The notes below the pieces were generated by a model. The model made no database searches. It saw only the letters and a list, made by a program, of their open reading frames with translations, and had not been told where the DNA came from. Shown here piece by piece: positions 5,560 through 12,534 of a stretch of DNA of 16,356 bases. Every line of letters begins with the position of its first letter. The first letter of the stretch is position 1. This DNA comes from Bacilli bacterium (GTDB lineage: Bacteria > Bacillota_I > Bacilli_A > RF39 > UBA660), in the NCBI GenBank assembly GCA_028684435.1, contig JAQUFX010000004.1, positions 1-16,356 on the forward strand. Direction: 5' to 3'. The position numbers and the translations under genes are program-made.

Positions 5560-6333
5560 TTAAGCTCTTCTTGTTTCTATTTCAGCCATCTTTTCAAGTA
5601 CTTCAGTAGCATTATCTTGATTAATATCATTGTAACCAAGTTCTCTTAAAGCTTGAATTTTCACTGAATTAAGTTGTTGAGTTCTAGATAATCTTTCTTC
5701 AGTTCTAGTTTCTATTTCTTGAACAAACCTTCTATGAGATTCTACAACTTTATTTTTACTAGCTCCTCCACTACTGTATAAAGAAAAGGCAGAGTGGATT
5801 ATTCCTTCAAACATAAATTGTTTATCTTCATTAAATTTAAATTCATGGGGTTTTGTAAATCCGGTTGCTTTAGACATATAGGCAAGTAAATATCTGATTT
5901 CTGGTACATTATCAAGAGATTGTAATAAATGGTATAAATATAACAAAGCATAGTAATTTTCCTCATGTTCTTGAGTATCTACTAGTTTATCTTTAATTAA
6001 ATAAGTTATATCCCCTATTAATTGTTGTTCTTCTTTTTTTAAACCTTTTAAATCTAAAAACTCACCTTGAACGTTATCTTTTAATCCTTTATTTAATCTT
6101 TCAGTTACAGCTAGTAAATATTCGGTATTTATTTTAATATTTTCTAAAGTTTCATTGTCTCCGTCTTCTATATCAAGAAGTTTAAATAAAGAAATCTTTT
6201 TTTCTTTAGGCCATTTACTTAAGTTTGGTAATTCTAAATAGTTATAAACCATTTGCCTAGATACTCCTAAATATTTTGCTAGTCTTACTTTTGATATTCC
6301 TAATTCTTGTAATATATTATTTAATTGTTCCAT
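5560..6333 (-). CDS. HTH (XRE/Cro-like) regulator with a long helical C-terminal region
   Basis: Protein of 257 residues. Residues about 3-34 form a helix-turn-helix: ISKVRLAKYLGVSRQMVYNY carries the usual 'LAKxLGVSRQxVYNY' recognition pattern. The rest (about 60-257) is helical and charged. It includes a central block with LLYLYHLLQSLDNVPEIRYLL and a Gln/Glu/Arg-rich tail (about 200-257) that may be coiled coil. I do not recognise that region; it could be an oligomerisation or sensor module. There are no membrane segments. Start ATG 6333 has GAGGAG upstream. It has the only near-consensus -35/-10 promoter in the window, with a palindrome over the -35, so strong repressible transcription and autoregulation are inferred. 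Base composition looks slightly less AT-extreme than its neighbours. It may control the 31-residue membrane peptide just downstream. Confidence 0.8.
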   Translation of the reverse strand: MEQLNNILQELGISKVRLAKYLGVSRQMVYNYLELPNLSKWPKEKKISLFKLLDIEDGDNETLENIKINTEYLLAVTERLNKGLKDNVQGEFLDLKGLKKEEQQLIGDITYLIKDKLVDTQEHEENYYALLYLYHLLQSLDNVPEIRYLLAYMSKATGFTKPHEFKFNEDKQFMFEGIIHSAFSLYSSGGASKNKVVESHRRFVQEIETRTEERLSRTQQLNSVKIQALRELGYNDINQDNATEVLEKMAEIETRRA

Positions 6334-6367
6334 ATTTTATATACTCCTCTGCTCTGTTTACATACTA

Positions 6368-6397
6368 ATTTTATCTTAGTTAACATTTACTTGTCAA
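6368..6397 (-). promoter_or_regulatory. Strong promoter of the HTH regulator gene
   Basis: On the minus strand TTGACA (6397-6392) and TAAAAT (6373-6368) are 18 nt apart. Other promoters in this window lack a recognisable -35. Start predicted near 6361, leader about 28 nt. ATGTTAAC lies in the spacer (6386-6379) and the variant ATGTAAAC at the start site (6363-6356). Confidence 0.75.
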
Positions 6398-6401
6398 GTA
6401 A
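6387..6401. promoter_or_regulatory. Palindromic candidate operator over the -35 box
   Basis: TTACTTGTCAAGTAA is a perfect inverted repeat (7-nt arms, central T) centred on 6394. It contains the whole -35 of the HTH gene. Binding here would block RNA polymerase, as expected for an autoregulated HTH repressor; the binding protein is inferred. Confidence 0.5.
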
Positions 6402-6436
6402 TTTAAGCTTTTTATTAATTTTTATTAGCATTAAAC

Positions 6437-6454
6437 AAAAATAGTTTTATTTTT
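6437..6454 (-). terminator. Weak AT-only hairpin after mnmA
   Basis: AAAAATA (6437-6443) and TATTTTT (6448-6454) can form a 7-bp stem touching the mnmA stop. It has no G-C pair, so termination would be inefficient and readthrough toward the HTH gene is possible. Confidence 0.3.
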
Positions 6455-7560
6455 TATAAATAATCTAATTTTTTATTATCGTTATATATTTCTTTAATTA
6501 TACCTGAACCAATACATTGTTCTCCTAAATAAAAAACACATGCTTGGCCTGGAGTAACAGCTTTTACTTTGGAAGGATATTTTACTAATATTTCATTATT
6601 TTCCAAATATTCAAGGATTACTTCTATATCTGATCCACGATATCTAAATTTAGCTGTACAAAAAGTAGGATTAGTCGGACTTATAATATTGACTTGATTT
6701 ACTAAGCAAGTATCACTAAATAAATATTTATTATTTTCACCAAATGCAATATATAATATATTGTCTTTTACATTTTTCCCTACAACGAAATGTTTATCTC
6801 GATTTCCGCTTATACCAACATTTCTTCTTTGCCCTATAGTATAATTCATTAATCCGGTATGAGTTCCAACTTCATTGCCAGTATCAATATCAATTGTTTT
6901 ACCTGGATTTGGTTTTAAATAATTAGAAATAAATTTTTGGTAATTTCTTTCACCAATAAAGCAAATACCTGTTGAATCTTTTTTCTCAGCAATTGATAAA
7001 TTTAATTCTGCAGCTATTTTTCTTACTTCAGGTTTAGTAATATTTCCTAAAGGAAATAAAACATTTTTTAAATTATTAAGAGGTACTCCAGCTAAAAAAT
7101 AGGTTTGATCTTTATTTAAATCTTTAGCTCGGCATAATCTATTGCCAGAAATTTTAGCATAATGTCCAGTTGCTACATAATCAGCTCCTAATTTTTTGGC
7201 TTCTTTAATAAATAAATCAAATTTTATATATTTATTACACATTAAATCCGGATTAGGTGTTCTTCCTTTTTTTAGTTCATCTAAAAAGTATTTAAACACA
7301 TAATCCCAATATTCTTTAATAAAATCTACTCTATGTAAGGGAATATTTAATTTTTCACATACTTTAAGAGCATCATTATAATCTTGTTCTTGGGGACAAA
7401 TTTCCATATTTAAATTAGGATTACCTTCAGTATCATTATTTACTAAAGAATCCCAGTTTCTCATGAAAAGACCGATAACTTCATAGCCTTCTTTTAATAA
7501 TAAATAAGCAGCTACTGAAGAATCTACTCCCCCACTCATTCCAATGACAACTTTTTTCAT
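6454..7560 (-). CDS. mnmA: tRNA-specific 2-thiouridylase
   Basis: MnmA thiolates U34 of the Lys, Glu and Gln tRNAs using ATP and a persulfide sulfur relay in the cytosol. Of 368 residues, seen: PP-loop SGGVDSS (9-15), MRNWDS (33-38), the first catalytic cysteine C108 in MCNKYIKF, ATGHYAK (130-136), DQTYFLAG (151-158) and the second cysteine C200 in GICFIGE. The C-terminal barrel carries FRYRG and TPGQACVFY. The start chosen is ATG 7560; an in-frame GTG at 7569 is part of the TGTGAT ribosome site and is rejected. The gene has its own extended -10 in the 26-nt gap after the SpoIIM-like gene, which could also read through into it. No cysteine desulfurase is adjacent. Confidence 0.95.
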   Translation of the reverse strand: MKKVVIGMSGGVDSSVAAYLLLKEGYEVIGLFMRNWDSLVNNDTEGNPNLNMEICPQEQDYNDALKVCEKLNIPLHRVDFIKEYWDYVFKYFLDELKKGRTPNPDLMCNKYIKFDLFIKEAKKLGADYVATGHYAKISGNRLCRAKDLNKDQTYFLAGVPLNNLKNVLFPLGNITKPEVRKIAAELNLSIAEKKDSTGICFIGERNYQKFISNYLKPNPGKTIDIDTGNEVGTHTGLMNYTIGQRRNVGISGNRDKHFVVGKNVKDNILYIAFGENNKYLFSDTCLVNQVNIISPTNPTFCTAKFRYRGSDIEVILEYLENNEILVKYPSKVKAVTPGQACVFYLGEQCIGSGIIKEIYNDNKKLDYL

Positions 7561-7575
7561 ATATATCACATATTA

Positions 7576-7584
7576 ATTATAACA
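7576..7584 (-). promoter_or_regulatory. Extended -10 promoter of mnmA
   Basis: TGTTATAAT on the minus strand (TG at 7584-7583, TATAAT 7581-7576). TGTGAT (7570-7565) follows after 5 nt and ATG 7560 after 4 more. A start near 7569 would leave a leader of about 9 nt. Confidence 0.6.
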
Positions 7585-7586
7585 AT

Positions 7587-8171
7587 TTATATTAAAAAAA
7601 GAAAGTAAGCTAGTATTTTATTACCAAATAAATATATTAATAAATCGAATATTATTAAAATAATAAAGACAAATCCATTTTTTATTAATTGTAAAAATAC
7701 TAATTCATATATCTTATAATCTTTATTTTTAATAACTTTATAAAGCTTTTTACTAAATTTTAAAGCAATAATTAACATGTAAATTAAAATTAAATAAAAA
7801 ACTAATTTATTTATAATAATAAAAATAAATCCATATAATAATCCTTTAATTTTTTTATAATGAAAAAAACCAGCTATTAAAAAACCAATACTTACTCCTT
7901 CATAAAATAAATAAAATAACATTAAAGGAATTCCGAGAATAAATAAAGAAAATATCGTAAATAAAGATATAATAATTAAATGATAGATAAAATTATTTTG
8001 CTTAGTATTTGTTAATATATTGCTTAGATTAGATAACTCATTTATGATGCTACTTTTAGTTATATCTGGTTGAATAATATATATATATAGTCCAATTAAA
8101 AAGCCTAAAATAAATAGTGATACTAAAAATTTAATTAAGAATTTATTATTGCTTGTCCACTTTAATTTCAT
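7587..8171 (-). CDS. SpoIIM-family integral membrane protein
   Basis: 194 residues, about five hydrophobic helices (roughly 12-32, 63-90, 95-104, 108-140, 160-192). The core LGIPLMLFYLFYEGVSIGF (about 79-97) matches the SpoIIM/DUF95 signature of Gly-Ile-Pro followed by a 'KGxxxGF'-type segment; overall length and helix spacing also fit. Known: in endospore formers SpoIIM anchors the SpoIID-SpoIIP peptidoglycan-remodelling complex during engulfment. Related proteins occur in non-sporulating bacteria with unknown roles. No SpoIID or SpoIIP gene is in this window, so a sporulation role should not be assumed. Start ATG 8171 has GGTGAT 3 nt upstream. It diverges from the 36-residue membrane peptide and lies immediately upstream of mnmA. 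Confidence 0.78.
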   Translation of the reverse strand: MKLKWTSNNKFLIKFLVSLFILGFLIGLYIYIIQPDITKSSIINELSNLSNILTNTKQNNFIYHLIIISLFTIFSLFILGIPLMLFYLFYEGVSIGFLIAGFFHYKKIKGLLYGFIFIIINKLVFYLILIYMLIIALKFSKKLYKVIKNKDYKIYELVFLQLIKNGFVFIILIIFDLLIYLFGNKILAYFLFLI

Positions 8172-8185
8172 TTAATCACCATTAA

Positions 8186-8191
8186 ATTATA
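8186..8191 (-). promoter_or_regulatory. -10 box of the SpoIIM-like gene
   Basis: TATAAT (8191-8186, minus), then 5 nt, GGTGAT (8180-8175), 3 nt, ATG 8171. Initiation 7 nt past the box falls on the ribosome site. It is divergent from the promoter at 8221-8228. Confidence 0.55.
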
Positions 8192-8220
8192 TTTTAGTCT
8201 TCCAATATTATGAATTATTT

Positions 8221-8228
8221 TGTATAAT
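8221..8228 (+). promoter_or_regulatory. -10 box of the 36-residue membrane peptide gene
   Basis: TGTATAAT, the same arrangement as at xerD. GGTGAT (8237-8242) follows after 8 nt and ATG 8249 after 6 more. TTCCAA at 8200-8205 is a poor -35 at 17-nt spacing. Confidence 0.55.
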
Positions 8229-8248
8229 TATAAATAGGTGATAAAAAA

Positions 8249-8359
8249 ATGGCAAATAAATCTAAGAAAAAAAATAAAAATTTAGGTGCTAAAATATTTG
8301 TTTGGATTCTAGTATTAGTTATGACTATAAGTGCTATAGGTTTTATATCTTTATGGTAA
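8249..8359 (+). CDS. Small membrane peptide, Prli42/DUF4044-like
   Basis: 36 residues starting MANKSKKKNKNLGAK, then one transmembrane helix (about 16-35) ending in Leu-Trp. Layout (lysine-rich N-terminus, then a 'FVWILVLVMTISAIGF' helix) resembles the DUF4044 peptides of Firmicutes. That group includes Listeria Prli42, which tethers the stressosome to the membrane. The match rests on pattern and size, not on specific residues. Support for coding is good: promoter, GGTGAT 6 nt before ATG 8249 and a terminator after the TAA form a complete one-gene unit. No stressosome genes (rsbR/S/T) are visible here, so the partner is unknown. Confidence 0.72.
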   Translation: MANKSKKKNKNLGAKIFVWILVLVMTISAIGFISLW

Positions 8360-8366
8360 AATAACT

Positions 8367-8395
8367 AAAAAAAGCCTCAATTTTTGAGGTTTTTG
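8367..8395. terminator. Bidirectional terminator, membrane peptide versus sugar transferase
   Basis: CCTCAA (8375-8380) and TTGAGG (8384-8389) form the stem, with an A-run (8367-8373) before and T-run (8390-8394) after, so it serves both convergent transcripts. The sugar transferase stop TGA (8379-8377) is inside the stem. Confidence 0.85.
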
Positions 8396-8946
8396 TTTGT
8401 AAATAAGTCAAAAAATTGAATTATAACAATTAAAATTGATTTAAAAAATAATTTTATATCGATTTTAAATGAAATTTCATCAACATATTTTAAATCATTT
8501 TTTATTTTATTATCATGAGTAGAATATCTTCTTCCTTCACTTTGAGCATATCCAAATACTCCAGGTTTAACTAAATATCTTTTAGGATTATATGAATTTT
8601 TCGGTAATTTATCTTTAGTCATAAATGGTCTAGGTCCTATAAAAGACATATCCCCTTTTATGATATTAAATAGCTGTGGTAATTCATCTAAGCCAGATTG
8701 TCTTATTACTTTAGATACTTTAGTTATTCTTTGGTCTCGATTTAAAGTTATATCATCTTTCATTGATTTAAATTTATATATTATAAATGGTTTTTTATAT
8801 AAACCCATTCTTTCTTGTTTAAATATTGTTTTGCCTTTTAAATTAATTTTTAAAATTAAAAAAATAATAACCATTAATGGAAATAATATGATTAAAAAAA
8901 TTAATGCCATAATAAAGTCTAATAATCTTTTTATATATTTATACAT
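8377..8946 (-). CDS. Monotopic phosphoglycosyl transferase (bacterial sugar transferase)
   Basis: This 189-residue protein should transfer a phosphosugar from a UDP-sugar to undecaprenyl phosphate at the inner membrane face, the first step of a glycan pathway. Seen: an N-terminal re-entrant hydrophobic helix (about 8-33) with the proline break at P23, FKQERMG (42-48), YKFKSM (57-62), the catalytic Asp-Glu pair D87-E88 in SGLDELPQL, GPRP (104-107) and KPGVFGYAQSEGRR (127-140). This is the minimal PglC-type length without the extra transmembrane domain of WbaP. KFKSM replaces the usual KFRTM. ATG 8946 follows the trmK stop by one base (TAAGATG), so it is the last gene of dnaG-rpoD-trmK and translationally coupled. 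No other glycan gene is in the window; the sugar cannot be predicted. Confidence 0.9.
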   Translation of the reverse strand: MYKYIKRLLDFIMALIFLIILFPLMVIIFLILKINLKGKTIFKQERMGLYKKPFIIYKFKSMKDDITLNRDQRITKVSKVIRQSGLDELPQLFNIIKGDMSFIGPRPFMTKDKLPKNSYNPKRYLVKPGVFGYAQSEGRRYSTHDNKIKNDLKYVDEISFKIDIKLFFKSILIVIIQFFDLFTNKNLKN

Positions 8947-8947
8947 C

Positions 8948-9592
8948 TTATTTAGTTAATCTTTTTAAAAAGATTTCTTCTTTCTTATGTTTTATTATGG
9001 TAGTTATTTTATATTTAGGTATATTTTCTAATAAGGCTCTTTTCTTTTTTAATAAAAATTCAAAATAATCCTTATTAGCATAGATTAAAAATGGTCCATA
9101 CATTAATTCTTTAAATGTATACTTTCTTTTTCCTTTTTCAAAAACAATATTTATATAATAATGTCCTTTATCATATACAATTGATTCATGAGTAATATAA
9201 TATTCTTTTAATACTAGATATTTCCGTAATAAATAATGATCATTATTTGATTGAATAATTAGTTTTTTTATTTGTTTTAAATTAGGATGACTTAGAATTT
9301 TTATTATCGTATTTGTACCTAACCCTGATATTATAATCGTATTAATATTTTTATCAATAACACTGATTCCATTCCCTAGTCTTGCATCTATTTTATCTTG
9401 TAATTTATATTTTTTTATATTTTTAATTGCATTATCTAATGCTTTTTGATTTATATCACTAACAACAATATTATTTAATATGTTGTTTTTTACTAAGCAA
9501 ATACCTAATAAAGCATGATCGCAACCTATATCCATAACTTTATCTTTATTTTGGACTAAACCGGCAATTGATTTTAATCTATTACTAAGCAT
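8948..9592 (-). CDS. trmK: tRNA (adenine22-N1)-methyltransferase
   Basis: TrmK methylates N1 of A22 in the D-arm of tRNAs, using SAM. The 214-residue protein has the family opening LSNRLKSIAGLV, SAM motif I VMDIGCDHALLGICLV (19-34), the acidic motif VVSDIN (43-48) and RLGNGISVI (66-74). IISGLGTNTIIKIL (86-99) replaces the usual IAGMGG-type motif, and QSNNDHYLLRKYL is the RNA-facing segment. The C-terminal part (about 155-214) is the helical coiled-coil domain. Placement directly after rpoD is the standard Firmicutes arrangement. ATG 9592 follows the rpoD stop by one base (TAAGATG). The Gly-Leu-Gly-Thr variant of motif IV is somewhat divergent but keeps its spacing. Confidence 0.92.
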   Translation of the reverse strand: MLSNRLKSIAGLVQNKDKVMDIGCDHALLGICLVKNNILNNIVVSDINQKALDNAIKNIKKYKLQDKIDARLGNGISVIDKNINTIIISGLGTNTIIKILSHPNLKQIKKLIIQSNNDHYLLRKYLVLKEYYITHESIVYDKGHYYINIVFEKGKRKYTFKELMYGPFLIYANKDYFEFLLKKKRALLENIPKYKITTIIKHKKEEIFLKRLTK

Positions 9593-9593
9593 C

Positions 9594-10703
9594 TTAATCT
9601 ACCATAAAGTCTTTTAATTTTTTTGCTCGAGATGGGTGTCTTAGTTTTCTTAATGCTTTAGCTTCTATTTGTCTGATTCTTTCGCGAGTAACATTAAATC
9701 TTCTACCAACTTCTTCTAAGGTATAGCTTGTCCCATCAATAAGTCCAAAACGAAGTTCTAGAACTTGTTGTTCTCGTGGTTGTAAAGTAGATAATACACC
9801 TTGGATTTCTTCTTTTAATATAGTATTAGTTGCAAATTCTTCTGGTGTTCTAGCACGATCATCAGGTACAAAATCACCAAGGCTTGAATCTTCTTCTTCA
9901 CCAATTGGAGTTTCTAAACTTACAGGGTCTTGACTAATTTTAATAACTTCTCTTACCTTTTCTACTGTGATACCCATTTTAGACCCAATTTCTTCTTCTG
10001 TAGGCTCACGATCTAATTCTAGTGTTAATTGTCTTTGAATTCTAGCCATTTTATTAATTGTTTCAACCATATGTACAGGTACTCTAATTGTTCTTGCTTG
10101 ATCAGCCAGTGCCCTAGTAATAGCTTGTCTTATCCACCAAGTAGCATAGGTACTAAATTTATATCCTTTACCATAATCGAATTTTTCTACCGCTTTCATT
10201 AAACCGATATTACCTTCTTGAATTAAATCTAAGAATAATAATCCTCTACCAACATATCTTTTAGCAATTGAAACAACTAATCGTAAGTTTGATTCAGCTA
10301 AAATGTTTTTGGCATCTTCATCGCCTTCTTCAACTCTAATTGATAGAGACATTTCATCTTCAGGACTTAATAATGATATTCTTCCGATTTCTTTTAAATA
10401 CATTCTTACAGGATCATTAATATTAATATTTTTAGTTAAATCTGCTTCATTTAGGATTTTAACTTCTGTTTCTTTTCTTTCTTTACCTTTATTATGAGTT
10501 TTTATATCATCAGCAGTAATTACATTAATACCATTATCAATAAAGAAACTATAAAGTTCGTCTAATGAATCAACATCAACATCTAACCCTTTTAAAGAAT
10601 TAGCTAATTCTTCAAATGTAATAAATCCTTTTTCATGTCCTGACTCTAATAAAGCTTCTTTTCTTTCTTTTAATGTTTTTATTTCTTTAATTTCCTTAGT
10701 CAT
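9594..10703 (-). CDS. rpoD: Primary RNA polymerase sigma factor (SigA/RpoD)
   Basis: Housekeeping sigma factor of 369 residues, close to B. subtilis SigA (371). Seen: an N-terminal region 1.1-like domain (about 1-65); region 1.2 INDPVRMYLKEIG; regions 2.1-2.4 with NLRLVVSIAKRYVGRG and YATWWIRQAITRA; region 3 with RIPVHM-type RVPVHMVETINKM; and region 4.2 TLEEVGRRFNVTRERIRQ. The region 2.4 residues that read the -10 are conserved, which fits the TATAAT boxes here. The start chosen is ATG 10703, inside the dnaG end (8-nt overlap). An in-frame GTG at 10712 would add three residues and cannot be excluded. It is co-transcribed with dnaG, trmK and a sugar transferase. It is also the expected partner of the 6S RNA at the left end. 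Confidence 0.97.
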   Translation of the reverse strand: MTKEIKEIKTLKERKEALLESGHEKGFITFEELANSLKGLDVDVDSLDELYSFFIDNGINVITADDIKTHNKGKERKETEVKILNEADLTKNININDPVRMYLKEIGRISLLSPEDEMSLSIRVEEGDEDAKNILAESNLRLVVSIAKRYVGRGLLFLDLIQEGNIGLMKAVEKFDYGKGYKFSTYATWWIRQAITRALADQARTIRVPVHMVETINKMARIQRQLTLELDREPTEEEIGSKMGITVEKVREVIKISQDPVSLETPIGEEEDSSLGDFVPDDRARTPEEFATNTILKEEIQGVLSTLQPREQQVLELRFGLIDGTSYTLEEVGRRFNVTRERIRQIEAKALRKLRHPSRAKKLKDFMVD

Positions 10704-12417
10704 TATTTTCACTCTCTCTTTTTAATTTAATTATTAAATCATTAATTTCCTGTTTTCTATTTATATCAGGTTCTATTTTTAGTTCTTTTAATAAAGAATT
10801 AATTTGTTCTTCTTTTATCCATTTATAAATAAATGAAATATAATTATCAAATTCTTCATATATTGGTTCATTATCTTCATAATTATTAATTATTCTTAAT
10901 ACTGTTTCATAATATTCATTATTAGATTCAAATGTAATAAAATCAGCAATATTAAAAGTTTTATTTATTTTATAAAATGCTAAAATATCATTAGCTATCT
11001 GCCCATATTCTTTAGCAGGAATATAACCTAAATCTTTTTCAAATTTGCGAATATACTTAATATCTTTCATCATCATATAAATGATGGCTTCACTTATTTT
11101 TTTGTTTTTATTAAGTTTTAAAGATTTTTTAATTATTTTAAGCTCTTTTAATTTCACTTCTTTTTTTATTAATTTACTATATAATAAATTTTTATCAATC
11201 CCAAATTCTTTATTTAAATTATTAATTATAACTTCTTTTAAAATATCATCATTTACATTATTTAATTCATTTATAATGGTATTTATATAGTTAGCTAAAT
11301 CTTTACTTTTATTTAAATCTTTATTTTTTTTAAAATATAATAATTTAAAATCAAAAAAAGATATAGGATTTTTAATAACTTCTTTAAATTTATTTTCACC
11401 ATTTTTAATTATATAATCATCAGGGTCTTTTTCTCCACTAATTCTTACTACAGCTACATTAATATCATACTTTAATAATTCTTCACCTGCTGCTAAAATA
11501 CTTTTCTCCCCTGCTTCGTCATTATCCATTAATAATATTATTTTGACATTTAATTTTTTTAATAATAAAGCATGTTCTTTAGTTAGTGCTGTTCCCATTG
11601 TTGCAACAACATTTTTAACTCCAATAATATGCATTCTAATAGCGTCTAAAAAGCCTTCAACAATAAATATTTCTTTACTTTTTTTAGCTTCACTTTTTGC
11701 TTTATCATAATTAAATAAAATATTACTTTTTTTAAATATAATTGATTCTTTACTATTTACATATTTATTAGTATCCTCATTATTATATATTCGGCCACTA
11801 AATGCTATTACTTCGCCTTTTTCATTATTAATAGGGAATATTATTCGGTTTCTAAATACATCGTAAAGATTTTCACTTTTATTTGCTAAACCTATTTCAA
11901 TAATTTGTTTTTCGGTATATTTTTTATTTATTAATAATTTTGATAAATTATTATCATTAAATGATACACCAATATTAAACTCATTAATAGTTTCTTCTGT
12001 TATTTTTCTTTTATTTAAATATTCTTTAGCAGAAAAACCTTCTTTACTTTTTAAATTATTTAAATAATATTTATTAGCAAGATTCATTATTTCATAATAT
12101 TCTCTATTTATTTTATTTTCAGATATTTTAGAATTAACATTGTGACCTATTTTTATTCCTATTAATTTTACGGCTTCTGGAAAAGTAAGATTTTCATAAT
12201 CTTTGACAAAAGAAAAAACATTTCCTGATGCCCCACACACAAAACAAGTATATATTTGTTTTTCTGGTGAAACACTTAAAGATGGATTATGATCATTATG
12301 AAATGGACAAACTCCAAAATAATTTTTACCTTTTGGTTCTAAATTAATATAAGAAGAAATTATATCAACAATATTAGCTTTGTTTCTAATTAAATTTATT
12401 TCTTCATTTGGTATCAC
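10696..12417 (-). CDS. dnaG: DNA primase
   Basis: DnaG synthesises RNA primers at the replication fork with the DnaB helicase. The 573-residue protein has a CHC2 zinc ribbon (C37, H40, C58, C61 in CPFH and TCFVCGASG), a catalytic TOPRIM core with the acidic motifs VEGFLDA and MDNDEAG, and a divergent C-terminal helicase-binding domain. The start chosen is GTG 12417 (encoding the family-typical MIPNEEINLIRN), with GAGGGTGAT 7 nt upstream. An earlier in-frame GTG at 12429 is part of that ribosome site and is rejected. The 3' end overlaps rpoD. First gene of the macromolecular-synthesis operon; rpsU, present at this place in many bacteria, is absent. Confidence 0.96.
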   Translation of the reverse strand: MIPNEEINLIRNKANIVDIISSYINLEPKGKNYFGVCPFHNDHNPSLSVSPEKQIYTCFVCGASGNVFSFVKDYENLTFPEAVKLIGIKIGHNVNSKISENKINREYYEIMNLANKYYLNNLKSKEGFSAKEYLNKRKITEETINEFNIGVSFNDNNLSKLLINKKYTEKQIIEIGLANKSENLYDVFRNRIIFPINNEKGEVIAFSGRIYNNEDTNKYVNSKESIIFKKSNILFNYDKAKSEAKKSKEIFIVEGFLDAIRMHIIGVKNVVATMGTALTKEHALLLKKLNVKIILLMDNDEAGEKSILAAGEELLKYDINVAVVRISGEKDPDDYIIKNGENKFKEVIKNPISFFDFKLLYFKKNKDLNKSKDLANYINTIINELNNVNDDILKEVIINNLNKEFGIDKNLLYSKLIKKEVKLKELKIIKKSLKLNKNKKISEAIIYMMMKDIKYIRKFEKDLGYIPAKEYGQIANDILAFYKINKTFNIADFITFESNNEYYETVLRIINNYEDNEPIYEEFDNYISFIYKWIKEEQINSLLKELKIEPDINRKQEINDLIIKLKRESENND

Positions 12418-12438
12418 CTTATAAATCACCCTCTGTTT

Positions 12439-12444
12439 ATTATA
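12439..12444 (-). promoter_or_regulatory. -10 box of the dnaG-rpoD-trmK operon
   Basis: TATAAT (12444-12439, minus) lies 3-4 nt before the CAGAGGGTGAT ribosome region. No consensus -35 at 16-18 nt. Leader about 15 nt to GTG 12417. Confidence 0.5.
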
Positions 12445-12514
12445 TATTCCCTTGTTAATGGTCTTTTCCTTTATTTTTTATGTAAATTTTAAATATTAAA
12501 GCCTTTTTTCATGC

Positions 12515-12534
12515 AAAAAAGCCATTTCTGGCTT
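12515..12534 (-). terminator. Intrinsic terminator of the RnfC/RnfD-like unit
   Basis: In minus-strand RNA AAGCCA (12534-12529) pairs with TGGCTT (12524-12519) around a GAAA tetraloop, followed by a T6 run (12520-12515). The RnfD-like stop TAA (12535-12533) overlaps the stem. It ends the unit after RnfD, so no further Rnf genes follow. Confidence 0.88.

Noticed and set aside
8660..8959. Plus-strand 99-codon frame opposite the sugar transferase
   Set aside because: Antisense to a clear enzyme, low-complexity Ile/Lys/Asn content, no ribosome site.
10303..10497. Plus-strand 64-codon frame opposite rpoD
   Set aside because: Shadow of a strongly conserved gene, with no initiation signals.
11081..11290. 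Plus-strand 69-codon Phe/Leu-rich frame opposite dnaG
   Set aside because: Composition is the mirror of Lys/Asn-rich primase codons; no ribosome site or promoter.
12496..12518. Second inverted repeat (CTTTTTT...AAAAAAG) beside the RnfD terminator
   Set aside because: Almost only A-T pairs formed by the terminator's own T-run and a nearby T-run; no independent function is evident.
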